A stretch of DNA of 34,820 nucleotides from a virus: IMG/VR virus record IMGVR_UViG_3300023184_000323, positions 1 to 34,820 of that record. The stretch is one strand, 5' to 3'. The notes under the pieces were generated by a model that saw nothing but the letters and a program-made list of their open reading frames with translations, made no database searches and was not told the origin of the DNA. A program made the translations under genes and the position numbers. This document shows, piece after piece, positions 12,185 through 19,992 of this stretch (position 1 is the first letter of the stretch; each line of letters starts with the position of its first letter).

Positions 12185-12193
12185 AAAGGGGCT
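12172..12193 (-). terminator. Terminator of the 81-residue gene, shared with the convergent plus unit
   Basis: AGCCCC (12172-12177) pairs with GGGGCT (12188-12193) over a ten-base loop. On the minus strand the stem is followed by TTTTTTATTTT, so it stops transcription from the 12460 gene. On the plus strand a weaker T-rich tract follows, so it may work in both directions. Confidence 0.7.
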
Positions 12194-12214
12194 AATTTAA
12201 ATCTTTTTTAAGGA

Positions 12215-12460
12215 TTAAGCATTTGCTGCTGTAAGAATTTGATTCACTGTAGAAGTAACAATTAATTGTTTGCTTCTTTGATTCAAACCTGTTGGAGGAA
12301 CTGTGATAACAGCATGAGCTGTAGCTCCGTTAACAGGATTTGTGCCTGTGTAAGGAACAGCTACGATACCTTGAGCTGGGATAGCCCATACCACTCCGCC
12401 TGAAGTTGATGTTGAGTATTGGTTTACTTGTAAAACCGTTACTGCGAAAATTTGTGCCAT
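12215..12460 (-). CDS. Isolated 81-residue protein, probably abundant; structural or decoration candidate
   Basis: The protein opens MAQIFAVTVLQVNQYSTSTSGG and is rich in Val, Thr, Ala, Ile and Pro. It contains no acidic residue and only two basic ones, so it is almost uncharged and strand-rich. It stands alone on the minus strand between plus-strand replication and virion genes, with its own promoter (12503), an A-rich leader of about 40 bases and a strong terminator. Its codons (ATC, AAC, TAC, TTC) resemble those of the capsid gene rather than of other genes, which suggests high expression. A small decoration or other abundant protein is my best guess; no family is recognised. Confidence 0.6.
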   Translation of the reverse strand: MAQIFAVTVLQVNQYSTSTSGGVVWAIPAQGIVAVPYTGTNPVNGATAHAVITVPPTGLNQRSKQLIVTSTVNQILTAANA

Positions 12461-12502
12461 TTTTTTTGATTTTAATTGTTATTTAATATTTTTTTGGCAT
12501 AA

Positions 12503-12510
12503 CAAATATA
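12503..12510 (-). promoter_or_regulatory. Promoter -7 element of the 81-residue gene
   Basis: On the minus strand TATATTTG fits TAnnTTTG, 43 bases upstream of the ATG at 12460. TTGACA lies 11 bases further upstream, too close for a -33 box. Confidence 0.5.
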
Positions 12511-12516
12511 ATAAAT

Positions 12517-12546
12517 TTTGTCAAGTTTATAAAATGTTTAACTTTG
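12517..12546 (+). promoter_or_regulatory. Promoter of the packaging genes
   Basis: TTTG (12517-12520), an 18-base spacer and TAACTTTG (12539-12546) make the best match to the Bacteroidota consensus (TTTG-N19-TAnnTTTG) in the window. Transcription would begin near 12550, 15 bases before the ATG at 12565. It overlaps the region of the divergent promoter at 12503. Confidence 0.65.
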
Positions 12547-12564
12547 AATTAAATTAATTAAATT

Positions 12565-13230
12565 ATGAAATTGAAAGCTCCAAGTAATAGAGTAATCATT
12601 AAAGTTGACTTAGAAAGTAAAAATAGCCACACATTTAAAGATGGAACAAAAATAAAGCTAGAAAGAGTATATGATAATTTTAATATGCGTTATGTTAAGC
12701 CGGTTAATGCGGAAGTAGTTAATGCTAAGGATATTCCAGTAGGTTCTGAAATATTGATTCATCATAATGCTACACATGATACTTATAAGATTTTTAATTA
12801 CCAAAGGCCAACGGCTGAGGCTTCTTCTGATGTGCAATATTTTTCAATACCAATTGAAGAGTGTTTTATGTGGAGGAAAGAAAAAGGTTCCTCATGGAAC
12901 CCCCTTAATAATTTTATTACTGGATTGAGGATATTTGAGCCATACACAGGGTTTTTGCAAGGAATTGATCCAACATTGATTAAAAATAAAATTTATGTTA
13001 CAAGCGGAGAGTTAACAGGTAATGTTGTAGGAACAGTAATATCAAGTGATTATGAAATTATTTACCAAGATGATGATGGAACAGAGGGTAAGATTATAAG
13101 ATTAAGATATTATCCAGAAGGAAATGATAGAAATGAAGTAATTTCTATTGAGCATGAATTTACTAATAAGGTTAAAAACGGGGAATTGTTAGTTGGATAT
13201 AATATTTCTGATGCTAAAAAATTAAATTAA
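12565..13230 (+). CDS. Hypothetical protein, possibly GroES-fold (Cpn10-like)
   Basis: The 221-residue protein is strand-rich and I cannot place it with certainty. Its outline recalls a chaperonin-10 barrel: an N-terminal strand SNRVIIKVDL, a loop with HTFKDGTKI, then VNAEVVNAKDIPVGSEILIHHN (compare the VxGxVxxxGxxxxxGDxVxF pattern of GroES), and later FSIPIEECFMWR where GroES has IxxxDILA. Residues from about 120 on add a strand-rich region of unknown type. The true GroES-like gene is at 23780. It is the first gene behind the promoter at 12517, directly before the small terminase candidate. If not a chaperonin homologue it is a packaging or head protein of unknown role. Confidence 0.4.
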   Translation: MKLKAPSNRVIIKVDLESKNSHTFKDGTKIKLERVYDNFNMRYVKPVNAEVVNAKDIPVGSEILIHHNATHDTYKIFNYQRPTAEASSDVQYFSIPIEECFMWRKEKGSSWNPLNNFITGLRIFEPYTGFLQGIDPTLIKNKIYVTSGELTGNVVGTVISSDYEIIYQDDDGTEGKIIRLRYYPEGNDRNEVISIEHEFTNKVKNGELLVGYNISDAKKLN

Positions 13231-13625
13231 TGTCTGTAGAATTAGAAAAAAAGATAAAAGATTTAGAAAAGCAAATTGCTTTTTTACAAGGTAAAAATGC
13301 TTATTATGAACAAGATGGAGTTGGTAAATTATATTATAGTTTACAAAGAAAAGCCAATGAAATGGCTGAATTGCTTAATGATAATAAATTAACAAGTCAA
13401 ATGTTAAGCCCAGATGATCCAAAGGACAAAACATTTGAAAGACTGCAAAAAGTATGGTCAGATGCTGAAAGTGTTTCAAATGCTATAAAATCACTTGGAG
13501 TTTTAGCTGGGATAGGTCAAGAAACAAAAGATGATAAAAAAGAACCAGTTCAAATTAATAGAAAGCCATTTTCTCCAGAAAACATGGCTGATGCTGTGGG
13601 TGAATTAGCTGGTAAAAGATATTAA
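13230..13625 (+). CDS. Putative small terminase subunit
   Basis: The 131-residue protein starts with a charged coiled coil (ELEKKIKDLEKQIAFLQGK), followed by helices with LYYSLQRKANEMAELL and an ERLQKVWSDAESVSNAIKSLG segment; the tail is basic and proline-containing. It sits directly in front of the large terminase, separated by two bases, and overlaps the previous gene by one base. Small terminases are short helical oligomerising proteins that bind the packaging site; size, coiled coil and position fit, but no DNA-binding helix-turn-helix can be seen, so the call rests on context. Confidence 0.5.
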   Translation: MSVELEKKIKDLEKQIAFLQGKNAYYEQDGVGKLYYSLQRKANEMAELLNDNKLTSQMLSPDDPKDKTFERLQKVWSDAESVSNAIKSLGVLAGIGQETKDDKKEPVQINRKPFSPENMADAVGELAGKRY

Positions 13626-13627
13626 TT

Positions 13628-15676
13628 ATGTACGAAAAAATTGAAGGTGGTAGTGTTATAGATATTCAAGGATTAAAGTGTAATTTGCCTCCAGAGGGAT
13701 ATGTCTTTAATATAATCACAAAACAAGTTGAATTTAGGGGAGTACACAAAAGGTCTGAAATTGAATCAGAACAATATTGGAAAAGAATAGCTTTACCAGA
13801 TTGGTATCAAGATACCATGAAGAAGTGGGATGAATTTGATAAGAAAAAGAAAGATGATGAAATTGAATTTTATGATGAAAGATTAGAAGAATATAAAAAA
13901 CAAGAGTGGGATAGAAGATTAAATGGATTTTGGTACATGAATAATGGTAAACCAACATTCTTAACGGGTTTGCATTATTTATACTTACAATGGTGGCCAA
14001 TAGATATTGGTTATCCTAAATTCCGTATTCCAGATTTAGAGAAGTTTTATTTTATGGATTATTGTATTCAAGATCCATTGTGTATGGGGATGCTTGAAGT
14101 AACTAAAAGACGTTTTGGTAAATCATTTGTGGCTGGGTTATTTGTTTCTGAATATATTACAAGAACCAAAATGACCAATGGTGGTATTCAGTCTAAAACA
14201 GGTTCTGATGCCAAAAAATTCTTTGCTAAAACTGTTGTGAATCCATTTAGAAGGCTTCCTAAGTTTTTTAGACCAGAGTATGATATGTCTTTAGGTGTTA
14301 ATCCTAAGACTGAGATGAGATTCCAAAAGACAAATGTAAGAGGTAAAAAAGCAGAAGATAGTGTAGATAAAGATGAATTAGGTTCAATCATTGACCATCA
14401 ATCAGCAGATACAGTTGCATATGATGGACAGAAACTTCATAGATATGTGGCAGATGAGTGTGGTAAAACAACTGAAGTGAATGTATATGACAGACATGAG
14501 GTTGTACGTTATTGTTTGCTAGATGATGAAGGAAAGATTATTGGCAAAGCATTATATACAACTACTGTTGAAAAGCTTACTACCGAAAAGGATGGCGTTC
14601 AAGATGCTTTTAAATTACTTTGGGAAGAAAGTAACCAAGATAAACGACAAGAAAATGGAACTACTTCTAGCGGTCTTTATAGATTCTTTATGTCTGCAAG
14701 GCGTACAAGAAATTTTGATGACTTTGGATATCCAGATGAAAATAAGACATTAGACCAGATTTTAGCTGATAGAGAAACGGTTAAAAACAATTCAAGGGCA
14801 TTATCCGCTCGTGTAAGAAAAGAACCGTTAACTATTGATGAAGCATTTAGTACCGATTCAGATAAGTGTATTTTTAATGTAATGAACATTGGGGCAAGAG
14901 AGCAATATTTAAAAGAAAATCCTGTATTAAAGCGTCATATTGTTTTTTATCGGGATATTGACCAAACTGTTAGGTGGAGAAATATTACAGACAAAGAAGA
15001 GGATTTTCATTGGGTTATTACTCAGTTCCCAAAGCCCGGTGATGAAAACAAACACACATTTGATGTTAAAACTAGAAAACCAGCAAGAACTCATGATGGC
15101 GCTATTGCGATAGATGGATATAGTAATAGTCAAGGTGGTAAATATGGTTCAAAAGCATCAGCTTGGATTGGCAGAAGGTATGATTTATTGAATCCAGAAA
15201 CCACAGGAAAAGCAATAGGTCATTTGTATGGAAGGCCTCAAATTAAGGAAACATTGCATGAGCAAGTATTACTAGCAGCTGAGTTTTATGGGTATCAAGC
15301 ATGGTATGAGCATAACAGTGATGATTACTTATCTTATTTTAGAGATAGAGGAAGGGTTGGGTATTTGGGTTCATATCCATTATCAACAATAGATCCATCT
15401 AAAAGAGAAACAGCAGATAGACATAAGGGTTTCCCGACAACTCCATTTAGTTTGACAAAACAAACCGATGTAGGTATTATGTATTTTGAATCTCATATTG
15501 ACTCCATAGATTTTGAAAATTTGCTAGAAGATGCCAAAAAATTTGATCCAAATAACAGAACTGACTTTGACCAAACGGTGTCATTTTTAATGTTAATTGT
15601 CTGTTTAATGGAGCCAATTCAAAAACAAATTAAGAGAGAACCATTGGTTAAAAGTTACGCCCCTGTGTTTAATTAA
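13628..15676 (+). CDS. terL: Terminase large subunit
   Basis: The 682-residue protein drives DNA into the capsid and cuts it. The ATPase half has a Walker A-like VTKRRFGKS (158-166) and Walker B HRYVADE (271-277) with the catalytic Glu. The nuclease half has GAIAIDGYSN with Asp496, and TDFDQTVSFL with Asp646/Asp648 near the end, in the RNase H-like order. The region GKPTFLTGLHYLYLQWWPID (107-126) before the ATPase resembles large terminases of Bacteroidota podoviruses. It follows the putative small subunit and precedes the portal, which has its own promoter. The family assignment is confident. Confidence 0.88.
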   Translation: MYEKIEGGSVIDIQGLKCNLPPEGYVFNIITKQVEFRGVHKRSEIESEQYWKRIALPDWYQDTMKKWDEFDKKKKDDEIEFYDERLEEYKKQEWDRRLNGFWYMNNGKPTFLTGLHYLYLQWWPIDIGYPKFRIPDLEKFYFMDYCIQDPLCMGMLEVTKRRFGKSFVAGLFVSEYITRTKMTNGGIQSKTGSDAKKFFAKTVVNPFRRLPKFFRPEYDMSLGVNPKTEMRFQKTNVRGKKAEDSVDKDELGSIIDHQSADTVAYDGQKLHRYVADECGKTTEVNVYDRHEVVRYCLLDDEGKIIGKALYTTTVEKLTTEKDGVQDAFKLLWEESNQDKRQENGTTSSGLYRFFMSARRTRNFDDFGYPDENKTLDQILADRETVKNNSRALSARVRKEPLTIDEAFSTDSDKCIFNVMNIGAREQYLKENPVLKRHIVFYRDIDQTVRWRNITDKEEDFHWVITQFPKPGDENKHTFDVKTRKPARTHDGAIAIDGYSNSQGGKYGSKASAWIGRRYDLLNPETTGKAIGHLYGRPQIKETLHEQVLLAAEFYGYQAWYEHNSDDYLSYFRDRGRVGYLGSYPLSTIDPSKRETADRHKGFPTTPFSLTKQTDVGIMYFESHIDSIDFENLLEDAKKFDPNNRTDFDQTVSFLMLIVCLMEPIQKQIKREPLVKSYAPVFN

Positions 15677-15707
15677 TTAAAAATTTTACCAAATTCTTAA
15701 TATTTAG

Positions 15708-15715
15708 TATATTTG
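15708..15715 (+). promoter_or_regulatory. Promoter -7 element before the portal gene
   Basis: TATATTTG fits TAnnTTTG; TTTA lies 19 bases upstream as a near match to -33 TTTG. The portal start TTG at 15735 follows by 19 bases. This would begin the head-gene transcript. Confidence 0.55.
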
Positions 15716-15734
15716 ACAACAAAATACAATCAAA

Positions 15735-18110
15735 TTGGCAGATAGTCCTTTATCAATATCCGCAGCAAATAGTAATGGAGAAGCCTTAAAAAAGTTTCAA
15801 ATTACTACAGATGTGTCGTCTAAAAAAGACTATGCATATGGTAAAAATGTTGCACAAAGCATCTACTCTACAATTTACGGTAACCAAACTTATTTTTGGT
15901 TAAGAAATAATAGATTTAGAAAAAATAGACAAATTGCAAACGGTAAAATAGACATGAGTGTGTTTATGGATCGTTTGGAAATGAATAGCAAAGCTAACTT
16001 TGTAAATATAAATTGGAAATCAATTATTATTGGTAATACAATTGTTGCAAGATTAGTTGGTTCGTGGATGAGTAGAAGTGAAAAAGTTACAGTTACCGCT
16101 ACAGATAGCGCATCTGCAATGCTTAAAAAATCAGCAGCAGATGAAGCTGAATTTATTTATCAAAATAAAGAAATACTTTCTCAGTTACAACAAGAGTCAG
16201 GTATTCCAATTATTCCACAAGATCAATTTATTGCAGAAGATAAAGATGAATTAGATAGATGGATTACTGAGTTTAATCATTTACCAGAAGAAATACAATA
16301 TAGCATTGGATGTAATAATGTATTAGAAGCTAATGGATGGAATGATGTTTTAAAACAAAGATTATTACATGATTCAGCAGAAGTTGGATTAGTGTGTACT
16401 TATACTTGGATGGATGAAGAAGGTGAGGTTCATGTTCAATGGATTAGACCTGAAAATGCAATTTATTCTTATTCTGATTTCCCAGATTTTAGAGATACTA
16501 CTTATAGGGGTCATATTTTATCAATGAAAGTTAGTGAAATTAGAGCAAGATATAGTATTGCAGCTGGTGGAACATTAACAGAGGAAGATATATTTCAATT
16601 AGCAACATCATCAAAAGAATATCAATTAACAGATAAGATTAAGTGGATGCAAGATTGGAATGTTGCTTGGTTAAGACCTTATGATGAATGGAATATTGAT
16701 ATGATGCAGTTTGAAATTAGAACATTAGATTCTGATGGATATACTGTTACTAAGACTAAAAAGAATGGCAGCACTATTATTAGAAAAGGTAAGCCAGAAA
16801 AATTAGATGAGAATCAAGAATATGTAGAAGAGAAAAAATGGAATATATATCATGGTGTATATTGTCCAGTTACTCAAAAAATGATTCAGTGGGGTATTAA
16901 AAAGAATATGATTCGCCCACAAGATCCAAAAGAATTAGGAAACGCAGAGTTTTCATATAGCTTTTATATGTACGATCCATACGATATGCGTAATGTGGCC
17001 GTACCTGAAAAAATTGAAGAGCCAATTGAACAAATGATTTTGGCTAGGTTGAAAATACAACAAATGGTTGCTAAGATGGTACCAGCAGGTGCTTCTATTG
17101 ATGTAGATGCATTGCAAGAACTAGACTTAGGATTAGGGGATTCCGTAAAGCCATTAGATGTTCAAAAAATTTGGGAACAAACTGGTAAACTTTACTATCG
17201 TGGTAGAGATGCAGAAGGAAATAGAATTCCTGTTCCAATTACTGAATTAGCTAATACTGGTTTTGCTCCTCAATTACAAGCGTTAATTCAATTATATCAA
17301 TTCCATTATCAAGTCTTAAAAGATGAGTTAGGAGAAGATCCTAATTTAATGAATCAAGCCGCACAACCAAGAGTTGCTGCATCTAATATTCAAGCTTCAC
17401 AACAACTAGCAAATAACGCAACAGAATATATGTATGATGCATATATTTATGTGATGGAAGAAACATCTAAAAAAATAGCATGTTTATTAAATAAAAGCGT
17501 TACTTATGGAGCTAAAAAATATAGAGATTTATTAAAACAAGAAGATGTAAAAGATAGAAATTTTGTTGCTACAGTTAGAATGATGCCACAAGCTCAAGAG
17601 GTTGCTAATTTACAAATCATGATGAATAATGCTATTGCATCAAATCCTCAATTGGTTATGTATTTAGATCCATTTAAGGTGATGAGAATAGCTAAAGAAA
17701 ATGTTGAATTAGCTGAGTTATATTTTAGACAAGCTCAAAAAAGATTTATAAAAACAGAGCAAGAAAATGCTCAAAATAATTCACAACAAAATGCTGAAGC
17801 TCAACAAGCAAGTATTCAAGCTAAAATGGAAGCTGATACTACTTTGGATGGAAAAAGAGCATTGGCAAGAGAGAAAGAGATTATTTTACAAGGTGTTTTT
17901 GACCTTGCTAAAGCAAATCTTCCAATTCCTCCAGAATTACAACAACTTGTGTCTGATATGTTGCAAAATGTGACAGTTCCGATTGAGGTTCAAAATCAAC
18001 AGCAACAACAAGCTTTAGCTCAACAACAACAACAACAAATGCAGCAACAACAAGGACAAGAACAAATGGCTCCTGAACAAGAACAACAACCTCAATTACA
18101 AGAACAATAA
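15735..18110 (+). CDS. Portal protein with glutamine-rich C-terminus
   Basis: The 791-residue protein follows terL and matches large portal proteins of podoviruses in size, position and content. The N-terminus (residues 30-75) has YGKNVAQSIYSTIYGNQTYFW; a middle block contains NNVLEANGWNDVLKQRLLHD and WMDEEGEVHVQWIRPENAIY; a later block contains MNQAAQPRVAASNIQASQQ, which recalls the stem or wing helix area. The last 55 residues are mainly Gln (runs of five and six), probably flexible inside the capsid. The start is a TTG, the only codon that fits between the promoter and the conserved-looking region. It forms the twelve-fold ring for DNA entry and tail attachment. The call is good from context and sequence. 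Confidence 0.8.
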   Translation: MADSPLSISAANSNGEALKKFQITTDVSSKKDYAYGKNVAQSIYSTIYGNQTYFWLRNNRFRKNRQIANGKIDMSVFMDRLEMNSKANFVNINWKSIIIGNTIVARLVGSWMSRSEKVTVTATDSASAMLKKSAADEAEFIYQNKEILSQLQQESGIPIIPQDQFIAEDKDELDRWITEFNHLPEEIQYSIGCNNVLEANGWNDVLKQRLLHDSAEVGLVCTYTWMDEEGEVHVQWIRPENAIYSYSDFPDFRDTTYRGHILSMKVSEIRARYSIAAGGTLTEEDIFQLATSSKEYQLTDKIKWMQDWNVAWLRPYDEWNIDMMQFEIRTLDSDGYTVTKTKKNGSTIIRKGKPEKLDENQEYVEEKKWNIYHGVYCPVTQKMIQWGIKKNMIRPQDPKELGNAEFSYSFYMYDPYDMRNVAVPEKIEEPIEQMILARLKIQQMVAKMVPAGASIDVDALQELDLGLGDSVKPLDVQKIWEQTGKLYYRGRDAEGNRIPVPITELANTGFAPQLQALIQLYQFHYQVLKDELGEDPNLMNQAAQPRVAASNIQASQQLANNATEYMYDAYIYVMEETSKKIACLLNKSVTYGAKKYRDLLKQEDVKDRNFVATVRMMPQAQEVANLQIMMNNAIASNPQLVMYLDPFKVMRIAKENVELAELYFRQAQKRFIKTEQENAQNNSQQNAEAQQASIQAKMEADTTLDGKRALAREKEIILQGVFDLAKANLPIPPELQQLVSDMLQNVTVPIEVQNQQQQQALAQQQQQQMQQQQGQEQMAPEQEQQPQLQEQ

Positions 18111-18125
18111 AAATAAATAAATAAA

Positions 18126-18764
18126 ATGGCAACATCAATAAGTAAGCTATTAATTAGACTTCAAAAATTCAGTTCAAAAATAAGTAAGGTTGTAGATGCA
18201 ACCGAAAGTTTTAATGTGGGTGGATTCTATATCCAAGATTTATCAGGGTGGGATTCAGCAGTAGTTCAGTTTGGTACAATATCAGCTGAAGGTACAATTA
18301 CTTTTTATACTACCAATGATGACGGAAGCGTAAACGCAGGTCAGTTATTACCAGCTCCAGAAGTTCCAGATAATTTTATACCGGTAAAAGGAGTTGATTT
18401 GGCAACAAAAGGTGATGTATTAGTTGCTAGCAATGATTCAATTGTTGAATTTGGGATTATTGGTAAATATTTATCATTATCAGGAGATACTATAGTTTAT
18501 CCGTTAAGTTATGCTTATGTGTTATCAAAAAATACATATTCAACACCTCAAGAAGCTTATAATGTAGGTGTTTTACAAGGAACTGAAATAGTATATACAA
18601 CAACTTCTACATTATCAAATTCAAATATACTTTTTGCTGATAGTAGATTAACTCAGCCAATTTATGGTGACGGAACTAGTTGGTATGGTATTTCTTTACT
18701 TACAAATGATAGCGTAAAATATGCTATAACTATTGATGGCGAAGCTGCTATAGTTATAGATTAA
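18126..18764 (+). CDS. Strand-rich virion protein, decoration candidate
   Basis: The 212-residue protein has a basic N-terminal helix (SKLLIRLQKFSSKISK), then a beta-rich body: FYIQDLSGWDSAVVQFGT, GTITFYTTNDDGS and FIPVKGVDLAT. The pattern DLSGxDxAVVQ...GTIxFxxTNDxG recurs in hypothetical structural proteins of Bacteroidota phages that I recall. It lies between the portal and the scaffold-like gene, where a head decoration or minor head protein is common. No catalytic motif is visible. A structural role is inferred from location and fold type. Confidence 0.5.
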   Translation: MATSISKLLIRLQKFSSKISKVVDATESFNVGGFYIQDLSGWDSAVVQFGTISAEGTITFYTTNDDGSVNAGQLLPAPEVPDNFIPVKGVDLATKGDVLVASNDSIVEFGIIGKYLSLSGDTIVYPLSYAYVLSKNTYSTPQEAYNVGVLQGTEIVYTTTSTLSNSNILFADSRLTQPIYGDGTSWYGISLLTNDSVKYAITIDGEAAIVID

Positions 18765-18787
18765 AAATAGAAACCAAATAAGCATTT

Positions 18788-19945
18788 ATGCCAGAGAATA
18801 ACCCAGCAGCTCCAATTGAGCTTGCAGAAGGCTTCAATCCGTTTTCGGATGATAATGCACCGAAAGTGCAACCTAAGATAGAAGAAGCCCCTATCTTAAC
18901 AAATGAGCCAGCACAAGCAGCTCCTCCTCAACAAGAGGAAATAAAAGTAGAGGAACAAACACCTACTCAATCATTTGATCCTAATCAGTTTGTTAAAGAA
19001 AGATTTGGATATGAAAGTGTAGAGCAAGCTGAACAAGAATTTAAAAAACTTAAAGAAAAACCAAGTTTTGAATTTAAAGATGATGTTAGTAAAACTTTAT
19101 TTGATGCTATTAGAGAAGGAAAGGCAGATGATGTTTATGAAGTTCTAAATCAACAAAAAAGATTAGATAGATTAACAACTGCTGAATTAAATACTGAATT
19201 AGCTGCTGAAATAGTTAAAACTAATATTAAAAACAAACATAAGGATTTATCATCAGAAGATGTTGACCTTTTGTTTTACGATCAATTTTATGTACCTTTG
19301 AAACCAGAACAAGGTTATGATGAAACTGATGAAGATTACGCTGTAAAAGTTAATCAATGGAAATCACAAGCTGATTATATTGAAAGAAAATTAATGATTG
19401 AAGCTAAGGTTGTTAGACCTGAATTAGCAAAATTAAAAAGTGAAATAGTATTACCAGATATTTATAATGAGGCCGAGTTTAGAGCGCAATCTCAACAAGA
19501 AGAAGAGATGATGCAACAAGCAAGGTCAATTTATGAAAAAACTTTAAATTCTGATTTCCAATCCTTCAATGGATTCAATGTATCGGTAAAAGACGCGGAT
19601 GTTGAAATACCGATTACATTTAATGTAGGTGAAGAAGAAAGATTGGCAATGAAGAATGATTTGGAAGATTTTGACAGTGACTCATATTTTGATAATAGAT
19701 GGTTTACCGAGGATGGGAAACCGAATGTTAAACAAATAATGGCAGATAAATATTTGCTAGAGAATCGTGATAAAATCTTTTCAAAAATAGCAAATGAAGC
19801 TGCATCTCAAAGATTGTTAGCTCATTTGAAAAATAATGGAAATATAAATATCAACCAAACACCCACTCCACAAGGAACGAAACCAGATCTCAATGGCATA
19901 GAAGCTGAAAGGCAAAGAATGGCAGAATGGGCATTTAGTTCGTAA
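18788..19945 (+). CDS. Scaffold-like protein
   Basis: The 385-residue protein is acidic and largely helical or disordered. The first 60 residues are Pro-, Glu- and Gln-rich (NPAAPIELAEG, APPQQEEIKVEEQ), followed by long helices with many Lys and Glu, and a C-terminal end NGIEAERQRMAEWAFSS. It is directly in front of the major capsid gene, the usual place of a scaffold, which guides shell assembly and then leaves. No protease motif is visible. Size, charge and position support this; sequence identity to a known scaffold is not claimed. Confidence 0.6.
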   Translation: MPENNPAAPIELAEGFNPFSDDNAPKVQPKIEEAPILTNEPAQAAPPQQEEIKVEEQTPTQSFDPNQFVKERFGYESVEQAEQEFKKLKEKPSFEFKDDVSKTLFDAIREGKADDVYEVLNQQKRLDRLTTAELNTELAAEIVKTNIKNKHKDLSSEDVDLLFYDQFYVPLKPEQGYDETDEDYAVKVNQWKSQADYIERKLMIEAKVVRPELAKLKSEIVLPDIYNEAEFRAQSQQEEEMMQQARSIYEKTLNSDFQSFNGFNVSVKDADVEIPITFNVGEEERLAMKNDLEDFDSDSYFDNRWFTEDGKPNVKQIMADKYLLENRDKIFSKIANEAASQRLLAHLKNNGNININQTPTPQGTKPDLNGIEAERQRMAEWAFSS

Positions 19946-19954
19946 CTTGGTATT

Positions 19955-19969
19955 GCCTTTGGAGGAGGC
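19955..19969 (+). other. Hairpin with GGAGG in the leader of the capsid gene
   Basis: GCCT (19955-19958) pairs with AGGC (19966-19969), exposing TTGGAGG in the loop, 23 bases before the capsid ATG. The stem is short. It may affect mRNA stability or translation start. Confidence 0.35.
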
Positions 19970-19992
19970 GTAAAAAATAAAAATTCAATATT

